Positions 1 through 7,882 of a stretch of 64,000 nucleotides of DNA are shown here, in pieces. This DNA is from JBMNGO01 sp050949885. GTDB taxonomy: Bacteria; Bacillota; Syntrophomonadia; Syntrophomonadales; Syntrophomonadaceae. Position 1 is the first letter of the stretch; the number at the start of each line of letters is the position of its first letter. The translations under genes were made by a program, and so were the position numbers. Location: the NCBI GenBank assembly GCA_050949885.1, contig JBMNGO010000001.1, positions 62,001-126,000 of the forward strand, written 5' to 3'. The notes below the pieces were generated by a model, which was given only the letters and a program-made list of their open reading frames with translations, did not search any database and was not told where the DNA came from.

Positions 1-1050
1 GCTGCTGTAATAGGAATATAATAGAGAACCATCCTCATCAATAAGTGCTGCTTTGGTTGTTGTTGAGCCGGCATCCAATCCCAGGAAACATCGCCCGGTA
101 AATCCCTGCAAAGATCTCCTTTTCACCTGGTTTTGAGCATGCCTTTTTGTAAAATGGTTCAATTCATCTTCACTGTTGAAAAGAGGCTGTAGTCTATGGA
201 CATCATTAACAGTAAAATCCTCTAAACAAGCCAGCCTTTGGTTCAAGTATGCAAAGTGCAATGGCTTTTCGCTTTTAGAAGCCATGGCAGCCCCTATGGC
301 GACAAAGTAATGAGCATTAGGAGGAAAGATGGCCATTTCTTCAGAAAGATGCAGAGTTTTAACAAATCTCTCCTGAAGTTGGGGAAGAAAAAATAGGGGC
401 CCTCCCAGAAATGCAACTTTTCCTCTGATAGTTTTGCCGCAGGCCAACCCGCTTACTGTCTGGTTTACCACTGCTTGAAATACTGAAGCAGCAATATCCT
501 CTCGCGCAGCTCCTTCGTTTAATAGAGGTTGAATATCTGTTTTAGCAAATACTCCACATCTTGCAGCAATAGGGTAAATAGTATTATGCCTGCTGGCTAA
601 TTCATTTAAACCTACAGCATCTGTCTGCAAAAGAGCAGCCATTTGATCTATAAAAGCGCCGGTTCCCCCTGCACAGGTTCCGTTCATCCGCTGGTCCATA
701 CTGCCGCCGGATTCGAAGAAGATTATTTTGGCATCCTCTCCGCCCAACTCAATTACCACATCAGTTCCGGGAAGCAGTTTTTTTACAGCATTAGTTGATG
801 CGATAACTTCCTGGATAAAACTTACCTCAAGGTATTTAGATACTGATAAGCCACCTGAACCGGTGACTTGAATGGTTGTATAACTGTTGGGAAACTGGCG
901 GTATGCCTCTGATAATAATTCTCTAATGGTGCTTTTAATATCCGAGTAATGTCTTTTATAACGGGTGAAAACAGGTTTATCCTTATCATTTAGCACCACA
1001 ATTTTAACAGTTGTTGAACCGACATCTAAACCGATATGTAATAAATCCAT
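1..1050 (-). CDS. acyl-CoA dehydratase activase, large two-domain form (partial, C-terminus off the window)
   Basis: This is an ATP-dependent activator of 2-hydroxyacyl-CoA dehydratase or benzoyl-CoA reductase type enzymes (BadF/BadG/BcrA/BcrD, HgdC family), which uses ATP hydrolysis to inject an electron into its partner. The ATG at 1048-1050 opens a frame that stays open to the left edge, about 350 residues. Residues 7-13 read GLDVGST, the phosphate-1 motif of the ASKHA fold. NGTCAGGTGAF carries the cysteine region that binds the subunit-bridging [4Fe-4S] cluster, and a second Cys follows in AARCGVFAK. A second ASKHA start, FLGLDAGSTTTKAALID, appears near the left edge, so this is the long duplicated form (usually around 1,400 residues) rather than the 260-residue HgdC type. 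It is transcribed divergently from a TetR gene, its likely regulator. The family is certain; the substrate is not known. Confidence 0.88.
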   Translation of the reverse strand, partial: MDLLHIGLDVGSTTVKIVVLNDKDKPVFTRYKRHYSDIKSTIRELLSEAYRQFPNSYTTIQVTGSGGLSVSKYLEVSFIQEVIASTNAVKKLLPGTDVVIELGGEDAKIIFFESGGSMDQRMNGTCAGGTGAFIDQMAALLQTDAVGLNELASRHNTIYPIAARCGVFAKTDIQPLLNEGAAREDIAASVFQAVVNQTVSGLACGKTIRGKVAFLGGPLFFLPQLQERFVKTLHLSEEMAIFPPNAHYFVAIGAAMASKSEKPLHFAYLNQRLACLEDFTVNDVHRLQPLFNSEDELNHFTKRHAQNQVKRRSLQGFTGRCFLGLDAGSTTTKAALIDEDGSLLYSYYSS

Positions 1051-1141
1051 TATTATTGCAGCCTGAGGCCACCCACTCCCCCCTTTCGAAAAGAGGACAT
1101 TTTTACAATTTAAAACACCATTTTAATTTTTTACTAATTTT

Positions 1142-1170
1142 ATGTTAGGTAATAAAAATTTATTTGTCAA
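1142..1170 (-). promoter_or_regulatory. sigma-A type promoter of the activase gene
   Basis: On the minus strand TTGACA (1165-1170) and TAACAT (1142-1147) are separated by 17 bases, about 90 bases upstream of the activase start. Its -35 box is an inverted copy of the -35 box of the facing tetR promoter, so the two transcripts diverge from about 1.14-1.23 kb. Confidence 0.6.
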
Positions 1171-1199
1171 CATACTGAAAAATGCGGACAAATCTTTCA

Positions 1200-1228
1200 T
1201 TGACAAGAGTTTAATATTGATTTAAAAT
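1200..1228 (+). promoter_or_regulatory. sigma-A type promoter of the tetR gene
   Basis: TTGACA (1200-1205) and TAAAAT (1223-1228) are separated by exactly 17 bases and lie about 57 bases before the tetR start. The AT-rich stretch between the two divergent promoters is where a TetR operator would be expected, but I see no clean long palindrome apart from the mirrored -35 boxes. Confidence 0.65.
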
Positions 1229-1284
1229 TCATAAAACAATGTAAAATTTAACTTTAAATGATAATTTTTACAGAAGGTGGGTAA

Positions 1285-1884
1285 ATGGAATATTATCCCA
1301 AAACCTATTCTACAAAAAGTAAAATATTAAATGCCACTCTTAAAATCATCTCCGAAGAAGGAATTCAAAACGTTACCATACGGAAAATTGCCCATATTGC
1401 TGATGTAAACATTGCTGCAGTAAACTATCACTTTGGTTACAAAGAAATTGCGATTAATGAGGCAATGAAATATGTAACCGAACAATTGAAAGACACCTTT
1501 AAATTGCTGGAAAACCAAAAAATTCAGCCAATAGAACGACTGCGGGATTTCTTGTATAATTATGCCGACACGGCTATCCAATTCCCAGAAATTATAAAAC
1601 ATTTTATTACCCAAACCATGTATGATTACAATTTGCGCGCTGAATACGAAGTGTTTCTTAGAACTAGAGGAATCGAATTAATCAAGGAGACCCTTCAACA
1701 AATCATACCTGATCAAGATGATGACACTTTTTATATGCAAGTCTTTCTATTGCTGTGCAGTTTATCCTATCCTGTGCTACTGGGCAACAAAAAAATGGCC
1801 GATGTTTTTTCCATCAATTATTCAGATCAAACAGTCCGACATGCATATGTTGATCTTCTATTAAACAGGATTTTATCAAACTAG
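1285..1884 (+). CDS. TetR/AcrR family transcriptional regulator
   Basis: A 199-residue one-component repressor of TetR type. The N-terminal helix-turn-helix spans about residues 12-58: the ILNATLKIISEEG helix, then VTIRKIAHIADVNIAAVNYHF, ending in the classical YHF-x-x-K-E-x-(I/L) signature (YHFGYKEI). The rest is an all-helical ligand-binding and dimerisation domain that is not conserved enough to name a ligand. The ATG has a modest Shine-Dalgarno (AGAAGGTGG). The gene faces the activase across 235 bases with back-to-back promoters, so the simplest reading is that it controls the activase and itself. In syntrophs such regulators often sense acyl-CoA or fatty acids; that is inference only. 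Confidence 0.85.
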   Translation: MEYYPKTYSTKSKILNATLKIISEEGIQNVTIRKIAHIADVNIAAVNYHFGYKEIAINEAMKYVTEQLKDTFKLLENQKIQPIERLRDFLYNYADTAIQFPEIIKHFITQTMYDYNLRAEYEVFLRTRGIELIKETLQQIIPDQDDDTFYMQVFLLLCSLSYPVLLGNKKMADVFSINYSDQTVRHAYVDLLLNRILSN

Positions 1885-2055
1885 TTTTCCTGCGGACTTC
1901 CAGGCTTTCAGTAGGTAATCTTCTCCCGTAGTTTTTTCCGGGCATAGTTTGTTTATTATGAATTACTATATATGTTAACTACATATTATTTATGATAATA
2001 TGTTTTTGTTGGATAAGATATGTATTAGTATTGGTAGTATTTGGAGGTATCCTAA

Positions 2056-2487
2056 GTGAAGAGCTATCATCGCAAGAAAACCGTAGCCTTTATCATGGTA
2101 TTTGTTGGTACTTTCCTCCTTATTGCAGTAGTGCCCAATTATTTTAAGAGCGGACGAACAATCCTGGGAATCATAGCCTTGCTCCTTTGCGTCTTCTTTA
2201 TTGTCGAAGCCTATTTGAACACTAAACCTTATATTATGATATCTACGGAAAAGAAAAAGAAGAGGAGGAAAATTCTGGTCAATTTGCCGTATGGTACCAG
2301 GACGATTGATGTAACCAGTATTCAGCAAATCGAACAAAAACCCAGTTATGTTAAGTTTACCTATTATGATGGGACAGCCACCCGTAAACTAAAAGTGTGG
2401 TTGTATTCTTTTCCCCACGACGTAAAAAAAGAACTGCTAAATGATTTACAAGTAAGCATCCCCAATTATAGTGATTTGCTAAAATAA
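2056..2487 (+). CDS. small membrane protein with C-terminal PH-like region, unknown function
   Basis: A 143-residue protein with two adjacent transmembrane helices (about residues 9-28 and 33-53), a basic KKKKRRK stretch just after the second, and a soluble C-terminal domain of roughly 75 residues. The domain has alternating beta-strand character (TRTIDVTSIQQIEQ, YVKFTYYDG, TRKLKVWLY), resembling the bPH/YdbT-like domains that follow two helices in Firmicute membrane proteins. I do not recognise the family firmly. The GTG start at 2056 is chosen because TTGGAGGT lies 8 bases upstream and no better start exists. It is a single gene that converges on the aminotransferase gene. Confidence 0.6.
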   Translation: MKSYHRKKTVAFIMVFVGTFLLIAVVPNYFKSGRTILGIIALLLCVFFIVEAYLNTKPYIMISTEKKKKRRKILVNLPYGTRTIDVTSIQQIEQKPSYVKFTYYDGTATRKLKVWLYSFPHDVKKELLNDLQVSIPNYSDLLK

Positions 2488-2510
2488 CAAGCTTTGACTG
2501 CATTCCCGAT

Positions 2511-2540
2511 AAGGCTACTGGGCTATTTTCCAGTGGCCTT
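2511..2540. terminator. hairpin between convergent genes
   Basis: An 11-bp stem with one G.U pair (AAGGCTACTGG with CCAGTGGCCTT) encloses an 8-base loop between the stop of the membrane protein gene and the stop of the aminotransferase gene. The U tail is weak on both strands, so it may act as a bidirectional terminator of moderate strength. Confidence 0.5.
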
Positions 2541-2558
2541 TAAAATGATATTCCTTGA

Positions 2559-3719
2559 TCATCTTGATCTAATCATTTCCAGGTAATTCCTAATACATGT
2601 AATCCCTTTATCAATATTTTCGAGAGAATTGGCATAGGAAAGTCTTATATATCCTTCACAATTACTGCCAAAATCTATCCCCGGAGTTACTGCCACTTTG
2701 GCCTGCTTTAATAAATCAAAGGCAAAAGTGTATGAGTCATTGGTGTATTTCTTCACATCGGCCAAAGCATAAAATGCTCCCGTAGGTGTGGAAATAGTGG
2801 CTATGCCCAGTTCTCGCAGCTTGTTTAATAGAAACAGCCGCCTCTGGTTATAAATCTTTTTCATATGCTCCACTTCTGCCCCACAATCCCTTAAAGCCGC
2901 AATGGCTGCTGATTGCGCAAAAGCAGAGGCGCAAATAAAGAGATTCTGCTGGATTTTCTGCATGGGGCGAATAAATTCCTTTGGTGCAATGAGATAACCC
3001 AAGCGCCAACCGGTCATAGCAAATAGTTTGGAAAAACCGTTAATTACAAAAGCATTACTGGTAAATTCCAGTATACTATGCTCTTCCCCTTCGTATATCA
3101 AACCATTGTAAATTTCGTCAGCAATGATGGGCACATGGAGCGTTGCTATCTGTCGTAGATCCTCTCCCGTCATTACTACTCCAGTAGGGTTGGAGGGAGA
3201 ATTGATGAGCAATGCCCTGGTTGCACGGCTAATCGCCTGTTCGACATCTTCTAACCGAAATTTGAAATGATTAGCATCCGACACTGGAACATAAACAGGT
3301 TTCCCAGCCAAGAAATTAATAAAATTGGGATAGCAGGCATAGTAAGGATTGGGCAGGATTACTTCCCCCCCGGGTTCCAGCAATACAGAAAAAACCAATA
3401 ACATGGCTGGTGATGTTCCTGATGTTATGATGATCTGCTCAGGAGAAAGGTTTACCCGGTATTTATGCCAGTAGTAACGGCAGATTTCTTCTCGCAGTTC
3501 CAGTTTGCCCATGCTGTGGGTGTAATGGGTGTCGTTTTGTCTCAAAGCCCTTATAGCCGCTTCTTTTATCGGCTCAGGAGTTGGAAAATCAGGTTCTCCA
3601 ACTTCCAGATGAATTACCCCTTCCCCTTTTGCCTCCATGGCCTGGGCTTGTTCGAGAACATCCATGACAATGAAAGGTGAAATGTTATTAACCCTTGATG
3701 GAAGATTATTCTTAATCAT
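2559..3719 (-). CDS. PLP-dependent aminotransferase, class I/II (aspartate-aminotransferase-like)
   Basis: A 386-residue fold-type I aminotransferase. Visible motifs are the N-terminal EVGEPDFPTPEPIKEAA segment of subgroup I-gamma enzymes, NSPSNPTG (about residues 172-179), the ADEIY motif with the PLP-contacting Asp and Tyr, and SKLFAMTGWRLGY holding the Schiff-base lysine. The C-terminal IRLSYANS carries the substrate-carboxylate arginine. The subgroup includes aspartate, alanine and broad-range enzymes; the donor and acceptor cannot be fixed by eye. Its start codon overlaps the stop of the DUF4349 lipoprotein gene by one base (TAATG), so the two are translationally coupled although no functional link is obvious. 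It ends before the convergent hairpin at 2511-2540. Confidence 0.88.
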   Translation of the reverse strand: MIKNNLPSRVNNISPFIVMDVLEQAQAMEAKGEGVIHLEVGEPDFPTPEPIKEAAIRALRQNDTHYTHSMGKLELREEICRYYWHKYRVNLSPEQIIITSGTSPAMLLVFSVLLEPGGEVILPNPYYACYPNFINFLAGKPVYVPVSDANHFKFRLEDVEQAISRATRALLINSPSNPTGVVMTGEDLRQIATLHVPIIADEIYNGLIYEGEEHSILEFTSNAFVINGFSKLFAMTGWRLGYLIAPKEFIRPMQKIQQNLFICASAFAQSAAIAALRDCGAEVEHMKKIYNQRRLFLLNKLRELGIATISTPTGAFYALADVKKYTNDSYTFAFDLLKQAKVAVTPGIDFGSNCEGYIRLSYANSLENIDKGITCIRNYLEMIRSR

Positions 3720-4651
3720 TATTCTTTATTCTCCTTTGGTTTTCTAATTTTCAGCTTAGACAAAAATTCCTTACCAGGGCAGTCTTTAAACTTGCGAACT
3801 ACCAGGTAGACGATAGCCAATAAGGCTAACCAGGGGATAGCTGCCACTAACCACACAAGAGCTAAACTTAAAAAATTGATAAGGGAATTGATACTGGAAA
3901 TAAATCCATAAACGGCTTTATTCCATACTCCTTCCGGTGTGTTAATAGTCTGAGACCCTATAGGTACCAGGCGAATCTGGATCTGTGAATAACTTGTGGC
4001 ATTCTTCAGATAGTTCATTCTTCCCTGTAAAACCTCAATATCACTCCTAACTTTCGTCAGCTCGTTTTCCAAAAGGACAACTTCCGAAATATCCTTTGCT
4101 TGATCCATAAAGGATATCAGCCGTTCTTCTTTTTTGGTTAAGACCTCCAGTCTGGCCTGGGAGTCATAGTACTCTTCGGTTACATCGCTGGTACTAATGT
4201 TTTTATTGGTAATTTGCCCGGTTTGGGCCATCATGTCAATAGCATCATATACTTTATCCTGGGGAATTTTTAGGGTTAGTCTTCCCTTAAAAAGGGCACC
4301 GTCTTTGTACAAATGGGTCTCAACCGTATACCCGCCAAAATCATGGCCGATAGCTACTACTCGATCCAGAGATTCCTGTACATTTGATACTTCCAGGGTT
4401 AAGCTGATATTTTGGATAATCTTTCTATCAAACTCCCCCGTTTTTTCGGATTGAGCATACTCACCGGCTTGATCATACTCTGCTGGGGCGGCGTTTTCCT
4501 GGAAATCAGTTTTTAAGTTCCTGTCAGCAACAGAGCTTTTTTGTGAGCCGCAACCTGAAATTGATAGGGTCAATAAAATAAGTACGGTAGTTAGTAACAT
4601 TAGGATGCCCCTGGGCATGGTATGATTGGATTGACGATAGAAAGACGCCAC
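3719..4651 (-). CDS. DUF4349 domain lipoprotein
   Basis: A 310-residue membrane-associated protein. The N-terminus has a basic patch, a hydrophobic helix and the lipobox LSISGC, so Cys34 is the probable lipidated residue. Residues 70-240 match the DUF4349 layout: IIQNISLTLEV strand, GHDFGGYTVETHLY, TLKIPQDKVYDAI, then a coiled-coil hairpin rich in Glu/Lys/Leu (LEVLTKKEERLISF, VVLLENELTKVRSDIEVL). A C-terminal transmembrane helix (about residues 260-287) ends in a basic tail. The GTG start is preferred because GAGGGG lies 6-7 bases upstream. The function of DUF4349 is unknown; an envelope role is inferred from topology. It is the first gene of a two-gene unit with the aminotransferase. Confidence 0.82.
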   Translation of the reverse strand: MASFYRQSNHTMPRGILMLLTTVLILLTLSISGCGSQKSSVADRNLKTDFQENAAPAEYDQAGEYAQSEKTGEFDRKIIQNISLTLEVSNVQESLDRVVAIGHDFGGYTVETHLYKDGALFKGRLTLKIPQDKVYDAIDMMAQTGQITNKNISTSDVTEEYYDSQARLEVLTKKEERLISFMDQAKDISEVVLLENELTKVRSDIEVLQGRMNYLKNATSYSQIQIRLVPIGSQTINTPEGVWNKAVYGFISSINSLINFLSLALVWLVAAIPWLALLAIVYLVVRKFKDCPGKEFLSKLKIRKPKENKE

Positions 4652-4861
4652 TTAAACCCCTCCCCCTGTTTTTGGTTAAATCCTTTTTATTGGTTAGCTG
4701 AAGCTTTTTTTATAATTACGTATTCCCTATATTATTCTTTCATATATTAACCTGGACGAAAAGCCAAAAACTGTTATTAGGGAACAGCAAACCATTTTAT
4801 TGTTAAGAAAGCTATTGTTACCTATCAGTTAGGAAAGTCTGGTCATAAGTGAGGGGTGAGT
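4652..4861. other. intergenic, no gene seen
   Basis: An AT-rich 210-base stretch between the DUF4349 lipoprotein start and a possible micro-ORF. I see no convincing ORF, hairpin or repeat. It probably holds the promoters of the flanking divergent genes, but no clean -35/-10 pair stands out. Confidence 0.5.
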
Positions 4862-4939
4862 ATGCGAATGTGGCTAAAGCTCAAAATGGAAGGTCTAGCT
4901 ATTGGCAAAATTAAAAGTATAACCAAATTTGCTGACTAA
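4862..4939 (+). CDS. possible 25-residue peptide
   Basis: The reading frame starts at ATG 4862 after GAGGGGTGAGT, a usable Shine-Dalgarno with short spacing. It encodes a 25-residue basic peptide beginning MRMWLKLKMEG and ending ITKFAD, followed within 10 bases by a strong hairpin (4949-4983) with a T-rich plus-strand tail. Small size and lack of recognisable homology make this weak; the case rests on the ribosome-binding site and the terminator right behind it. Confidence 0.3.
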   Translation: MRMWLKLKMEGLAIGKIKSITKFAD

Positions 4940-4948
4940 TCGCAAAGC

Positions 4949-4983
4949 AAGGGATAGAAGTGCCCAAACGCCTTCTATCCCTT
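4949..4983. terminator. bidirectional terminator hairpin
   Basis: A perfect 12-bp stem, AAGGGATAGAAG paired with CTTCTATCCCTT, around an 11-base loop. It lies between the stop of the plus-strand 25-residue ORF and the stop of the minus-strand 37-residue ORF, as expected for a shared terminator of convergent micro-genes. Confidence 0.65.
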
Positions 4984-4992
4984 ATAAAATTG

Positions 4993-5106
4993 TTATTTCT
5001 CTGATTTATTTCTTTGTTTGGAAGAGTTTTTCTGGTTTTTAATGTTGGAGCTCTGTTCGGCAAATAAGTCACTCTTTTCATTTTTGCCTTTTTGCTTATT
5101 ACTCAT
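4993..5106 (-). CDS. 37-residue basic hydrophilic protein, unknown (possibly a small spore protein)
   Basis: The minus-strand ATG at 5106 follows an excellent AAGGAGG ribosome-binding site and encodes 37 residues: MSNKQKGKNEKSDL at the start, a FAEQSSNIKNQ centre and a KQRNKSEK tail. It is highly charged, rich in Lys, Asn and Ser, and has no hydrophobic segment. The composition and the strong Shine-Dalgarno recall minor small acid-soluble spore proteins, but I cannot assign it to a named Ssp family. It ends just before the bidirectional terminator at 4949-4983. That it is a real gene is likely; its function is unknown. Confidence 0.55.
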   Translation of the reverse strand: MSNKQKGKNEKSDLFAEQSSNIKNQKNSSKQRNKSEK

Positions 5107-5328
5107 TTCCCTATCCTCCTTATTGAGATTAATTTAGTATTTGACTAGACTTCTTCCATAGTTTTCCCCAGGAAATAAAAATTATTAAATCAATACTAAA
5201 ACAGGTTTTTTTGAACAGAATAAGCAGTCTTTTTTTTAATCATAATATTAAAAGTAGTTGCAGAAATAAGCTTGCAACTACAGATATTATTTGCCAAGAA
5301 ATTAATATTTAAAAGGAGGTGGGCTTAA

Positions 5329-5475
5329 GTGACTAAGGTAGGCCCAAAGGGTATAGATCTTGATGCACCATTGATGTGCAGCGCTCCCGATCCAGACCTA
5401 CCCGATGATAGATTTGGACCCGAACATTATGATATTGACCTTTACTGTCAGTTGATGATGATGCAAACCGTATAA
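5329..5475 (+). CDS. 48-residue acidic protein, unknown
   Basis: The GTG at 5329 follows AAAAGGAGGTGG with 8-base spacing, one of the strongest Shine-Dalgarno sites in the window. The 48-residue product is acidic and proline-rich: MTKVGPKGIDLDAPLMCSAP, then DPDLPDDRFGPEHYD and a C-terminal CQLMMMQTV. It has two cysteines and no signal peptide or membrane helix. A canonical rho-independent terminator follows 5 bases after the stop, giving a complete monocistronic unit of about 200 bases. I do not recognise the family; a Firmicute-specific small protein, perhaps spore-related, is possible. Confidence 0.6.
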   Translation: MTKVGPKGIDLDAPLMCSAPDPDLPDDRFGPEHYDIDLYCQLMMMQTV

Positions 5476-5480
5476 GTATT

Positions 5481-5522
5481 AACTGCACGGTAGGTCAAAG
5501 CCAATCCGTGCAGTTCCCTTTT
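5481..5522 (+). terminator. rho-independent terminator of the 48-residue gene
   Basis: A 10-bp perfect stem (AACTGCACGG with CCGTGCAGTT), a 15-base loop and a following CCCTTTTTTAT tract. It begins 5 bases after the TAA of the 48-residue gene. Confidence 0.85.
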
Positions 5523-5655
5523 TTATACTCTACAACCATAGAACTGTTGATTTCCTGGTCTACGAAGCTGGTTATCTATCAACACCCTCTATCCTTTTGG
5601 AGAGCGACAATACATAGAAATTCTACAGAGCAAAAGGCCCAAAAGAAATTTTGTA

Positions 5656-6564
5656 TTATATATATTCTCTTATTATTTGGTCATGGTCGCCAAACATAAA
5701 ATCAATAATAGGGATTTGAATCATGGTATAAGCACCTGGCTTTTGTTTCATGCTGGCCCGGGCTGCAGCAACCATTATCTGTGCGGTTAAGGCCGGATTG
5801 TTGATGCGCATTTCATACTTCAGAATCTGATTTTGGGTAGAACCTGAGGTCCCTTTTCTCTCCATTAATACTCCATGTCCCATATCAATAAGCTGGCCCA
5901 CGTCATCAACCTTTATCACATGAGTGTCATCTTTAATAAAATAGGGATCACTCTTTATTTTATTTCCAATCTCTTCAAAGGAAAAACCGGGCTTAACCTG
6001 AACATACACCATGCGGCGGTGTACTCCGGTTCCAACGGGAATTGTCAGCGCCAAGCCGTTCTCTACTCCTTCAATACCTTTCACAGCCACAGTATGCCCC
6101 ATACTCATTCCCGGGCCAAAATTAGTGTAGGTAATACCTTTGGGAGCCATAATCTTAAATAAACAGCGAATTACGGAATCAGTGCCTGGGTCCCAACCAG
6201 CTGATACTACTGCAACTGATTTACTTTTCACCGCCACTGCATCCAGTTCCTGGCGCAAATCAGCCAGCTCACCATGGATATCATAACTATCAACAGTATT
6301 GATGCCCATAGCCAGAATTTCGCTGGCATATTCTTTTACTGAACGGGTAGGAACACAAAGCAAGGCCACCTGAACACCAGATAACAGACTTATTGATGAA
6401 ACAACTGGCACGCCCATCAGTTCAGGATAGCTTCCGTTATCAACAGAGGAAGCCCTTCGTACTAATCCTGCCAATTCCATGTCGGGAGCTTGTCTTACGG
6501 CTTCCAGAGCATATCTACCGATATTACCGTAGCCTACAATGGCCACCTTTATCCTTTCTTTCAC
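5656..6564 (-). CDS. ddh: meso-diaminopimelate dehydrogenase
   Basis: NADPH-dependent meso-diaminopimelate D-dehydrogenase, which makes meso-DAP directly from tetrahydrodipicolinate for lysine and peptidoglycan synthesis. The N-terminal Rossmann motif is [13 protein letters not shown]. Family segments include [26 protein letters not shown] and [14 protein letters not shown], and a C-terminal [17 protein letters not shown]. The 302-residue product from the GTG at 6564 is close to the usual 320. That GTG is preferred over the upstream ATG at 6588 because TTGGGGGAA lies 6-9 bases before it, whereas the ATG has no ribosome-binding site. It sits downstream of psd and pssA on the same strand, with a gap of about 110 bases. 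The assignment is firm. Confidence 0.88.
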   Translation of the reverse strand: MKERIKVAIVGYGNIGRYALEAVRQAPDMELAGLVRRASSVDNGSYPELMGVPVVSSISLLSGVQVALLCVPTRSVKEYASEILAMGINTVDSYDIHGELADLRQELDAVAVKSKSVAVVSAGWDPGTDSVIRCLFKIMAPKGITYTNFGPGMSMGHTVAVKGIEGVENGLALTIPVGTGVHRRMVYVQVKPGFSFEEIGNKIKSDPYFIKDDTHVIKVDDVGQLIDMGHGVLMERKGTSGSTQNQILKYEMRINNPALTAQIMVAAARASMKQKPGAYTMIQIPIIDFMFGDHDQIIREYI

Positions 6565-6672
6565 AATAATTCCCCCAAGCAATGTCATTTTAAGGCTATT
6601 TTTAGCCTAAACTAAATTACTGATTAGTCAATAATTATAGCCAAAAAACACAGTATACTTGATTAATTCTGG

Positions 6673-7191
6673 TTAGATTTTGGGGATCTTAAATGGGCTA
6701 ACCATTAAAAAGGCAAGCATAAGGGTCAGCAGCATGGATAACCATAGATTATCAGTTCCGGGAGACAGGATGAATAGAGCCATAAACATCCCCGCAATAG
6801 TAATAGGGACCCCTACAAAAAATTGGGTGGATTTTTGCACATTGAAACGAGCCAGGCGGTAGGCGCCGCAAAGAATATATAAGACAACAACTACACTACC
6901 GACTATCGGTGACTTTTCAATAAAAGCAGAATAATAGATCAAAATGGCGGGAGCCACCCCAAAAGAAACCAGATCACATAGCGAATCCAGTTCTTTGCCA
7001 AGGGGTGAAGTACTCTTCAATAAACGCGCAATTCTTCCATCCATACCATCAACTATTACAGCGATCAAAACCAATCCGGCAGCTATAGTAACCTTATTCT
7101 CCAGAACCAGAATAAGTGCCAGAGAACCAAGGGTAAGATTACATAGAGTTAAAAAATTAACAAAAATCCTGGCTTTTGAACCTTGCAACAA
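6673..7191 (-). CDS. pssA: CDP-diacylglycerol--serine O-phosphatidyltransferase
   Basis: An integral membrane enzyme that makes phosphatidylserine from CDP-diacylglycerol and serine. The CDP-alcohol phosphotransferase signature DG-x2-AR-x8-G-x3-D-x3-D is visible: DGMDGRIARLL, followed by GKELDSLCD. It is 172 residues long with several hydrophobic helices, and DLVSFGVAPAI after the motif is typical of PssA. The TTG start at 7191 is supported by AGGGGGAG about 6 bases upstream and places the start 35 bases inside the end of psd, so the two are translationally coupled. With psd it forms the phosphatidylethanolamine branch. Confidence 0.9.
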   Translation of the reverse strand: MLQGSKARIFVNFLTLCNLTLGSLALILVLENKVTIAAGLVLIAVIVDGMDGRIARLLKSTSPLGKELDSLCDLVSFGVAPAILIYYSAFIEKSPIVGSVVVVLYILCGAYRLARFNVQKSTQFFVGVPITIAGMFMALFILSPGTDNLWLSMLLTLMLAFLMVSPFKIPKI

Positions 7192-7795
7192 CGGTTACTC
7201 CCCCTTTTACCTTATCTCCAGGTTTAATTAACACTTCAGAATTCACGGGAATATAAAGCTCGGTGCATGAACCAAATCGAATAAGCCCCAGCCTCTGACC
7301 TGCACTTATTTCTTCTCCACTCTTGATCCAGCATACCAGACGGCGGGCAAAAAAGCCGGTTATTTGTACAACCAGGATTTTTCCGTATTCGCAAGATATT
7401 CCAATATAGTTTCGAACATTCAGATCCGGAGCCTTCTTATCAAAAGCAGGCATAAAACATATTCCGTGCCGCTCAATCCATTCCACCCGGCCCCCATAGG
7501 GTGCCCGGTTTACATGGACATTAAAGATGCTCATAAAAATCCTGATCCTGATTGATTCTGATCCCATGAACCTGCATTCGTGTATTTTGCTAATATCTAA
7601 TACTTTCCCATCTGCAGGGGAGAGAATCAGGTCATCGCTTTCAGGAATAACTCTTTCTGGATTTCTAAAAAACCAAATAGAGAAAACTGACATTCCCAGG
7701 GCCAAATAACCCCAACCAGGTAAAGAGAAAAAGAAAAGAAGTCCAGTAAGCGCAAGAAAAAATAATATAATGGGGTAACCTTCCCGAGAAACCAA
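7157..7795 (-). CDS. psd: phosphatidylserine decarboxylase family proenzyme
   Basis: Converts phosphatidylserine to phosphatidylethanolamine using a pyruvoyl group made by self-cleavage. The short 212-residue form (Bacteroides/archaeal-type Psd) has two N-terminal hydrophobic helices (about residues 9-42), SPADGKVLDI, the FNVHVNR motif with catalytic histidine, and a C-terminal RFGSCTELYIP in which Gly-Ser is the cleavage pair that yields pyruvoyl. The residue after that Ser is Cys where Ser or Thr is common. The TTG start at 7795 follows GGGAGGAG with 6-base spacing. It overlaps pssA, its biosynthetic partner. Confidence 0.9.
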   Translation of the reverse strand: MVSREGYPIILFFLALTGLLFFFSLPGWGYLALGMSVFSIWFFRNPERVIPESDDLILSPADGKVLDISKIHECRFMGSESIRIRIFMSIFNVHVNRAPYGGRVEWIERHGICFMPAFDKKAPDLNVRNYIGISCEYGKILVVQITGFFARRLVCWIKSGEEISAGQRLGLIRFGSCTELYIPVNSEVLIKPGDKVKGGVTVVARFKSQDFC

Positions 7796-7882
7796 CTTAA
7801 ACTCCTCCCAGCCAAATAATTAGTTATCTCTTATGCCATTTTAATTCATATTTAAACGAAAAGGGGAAAAATCTGAAACATT

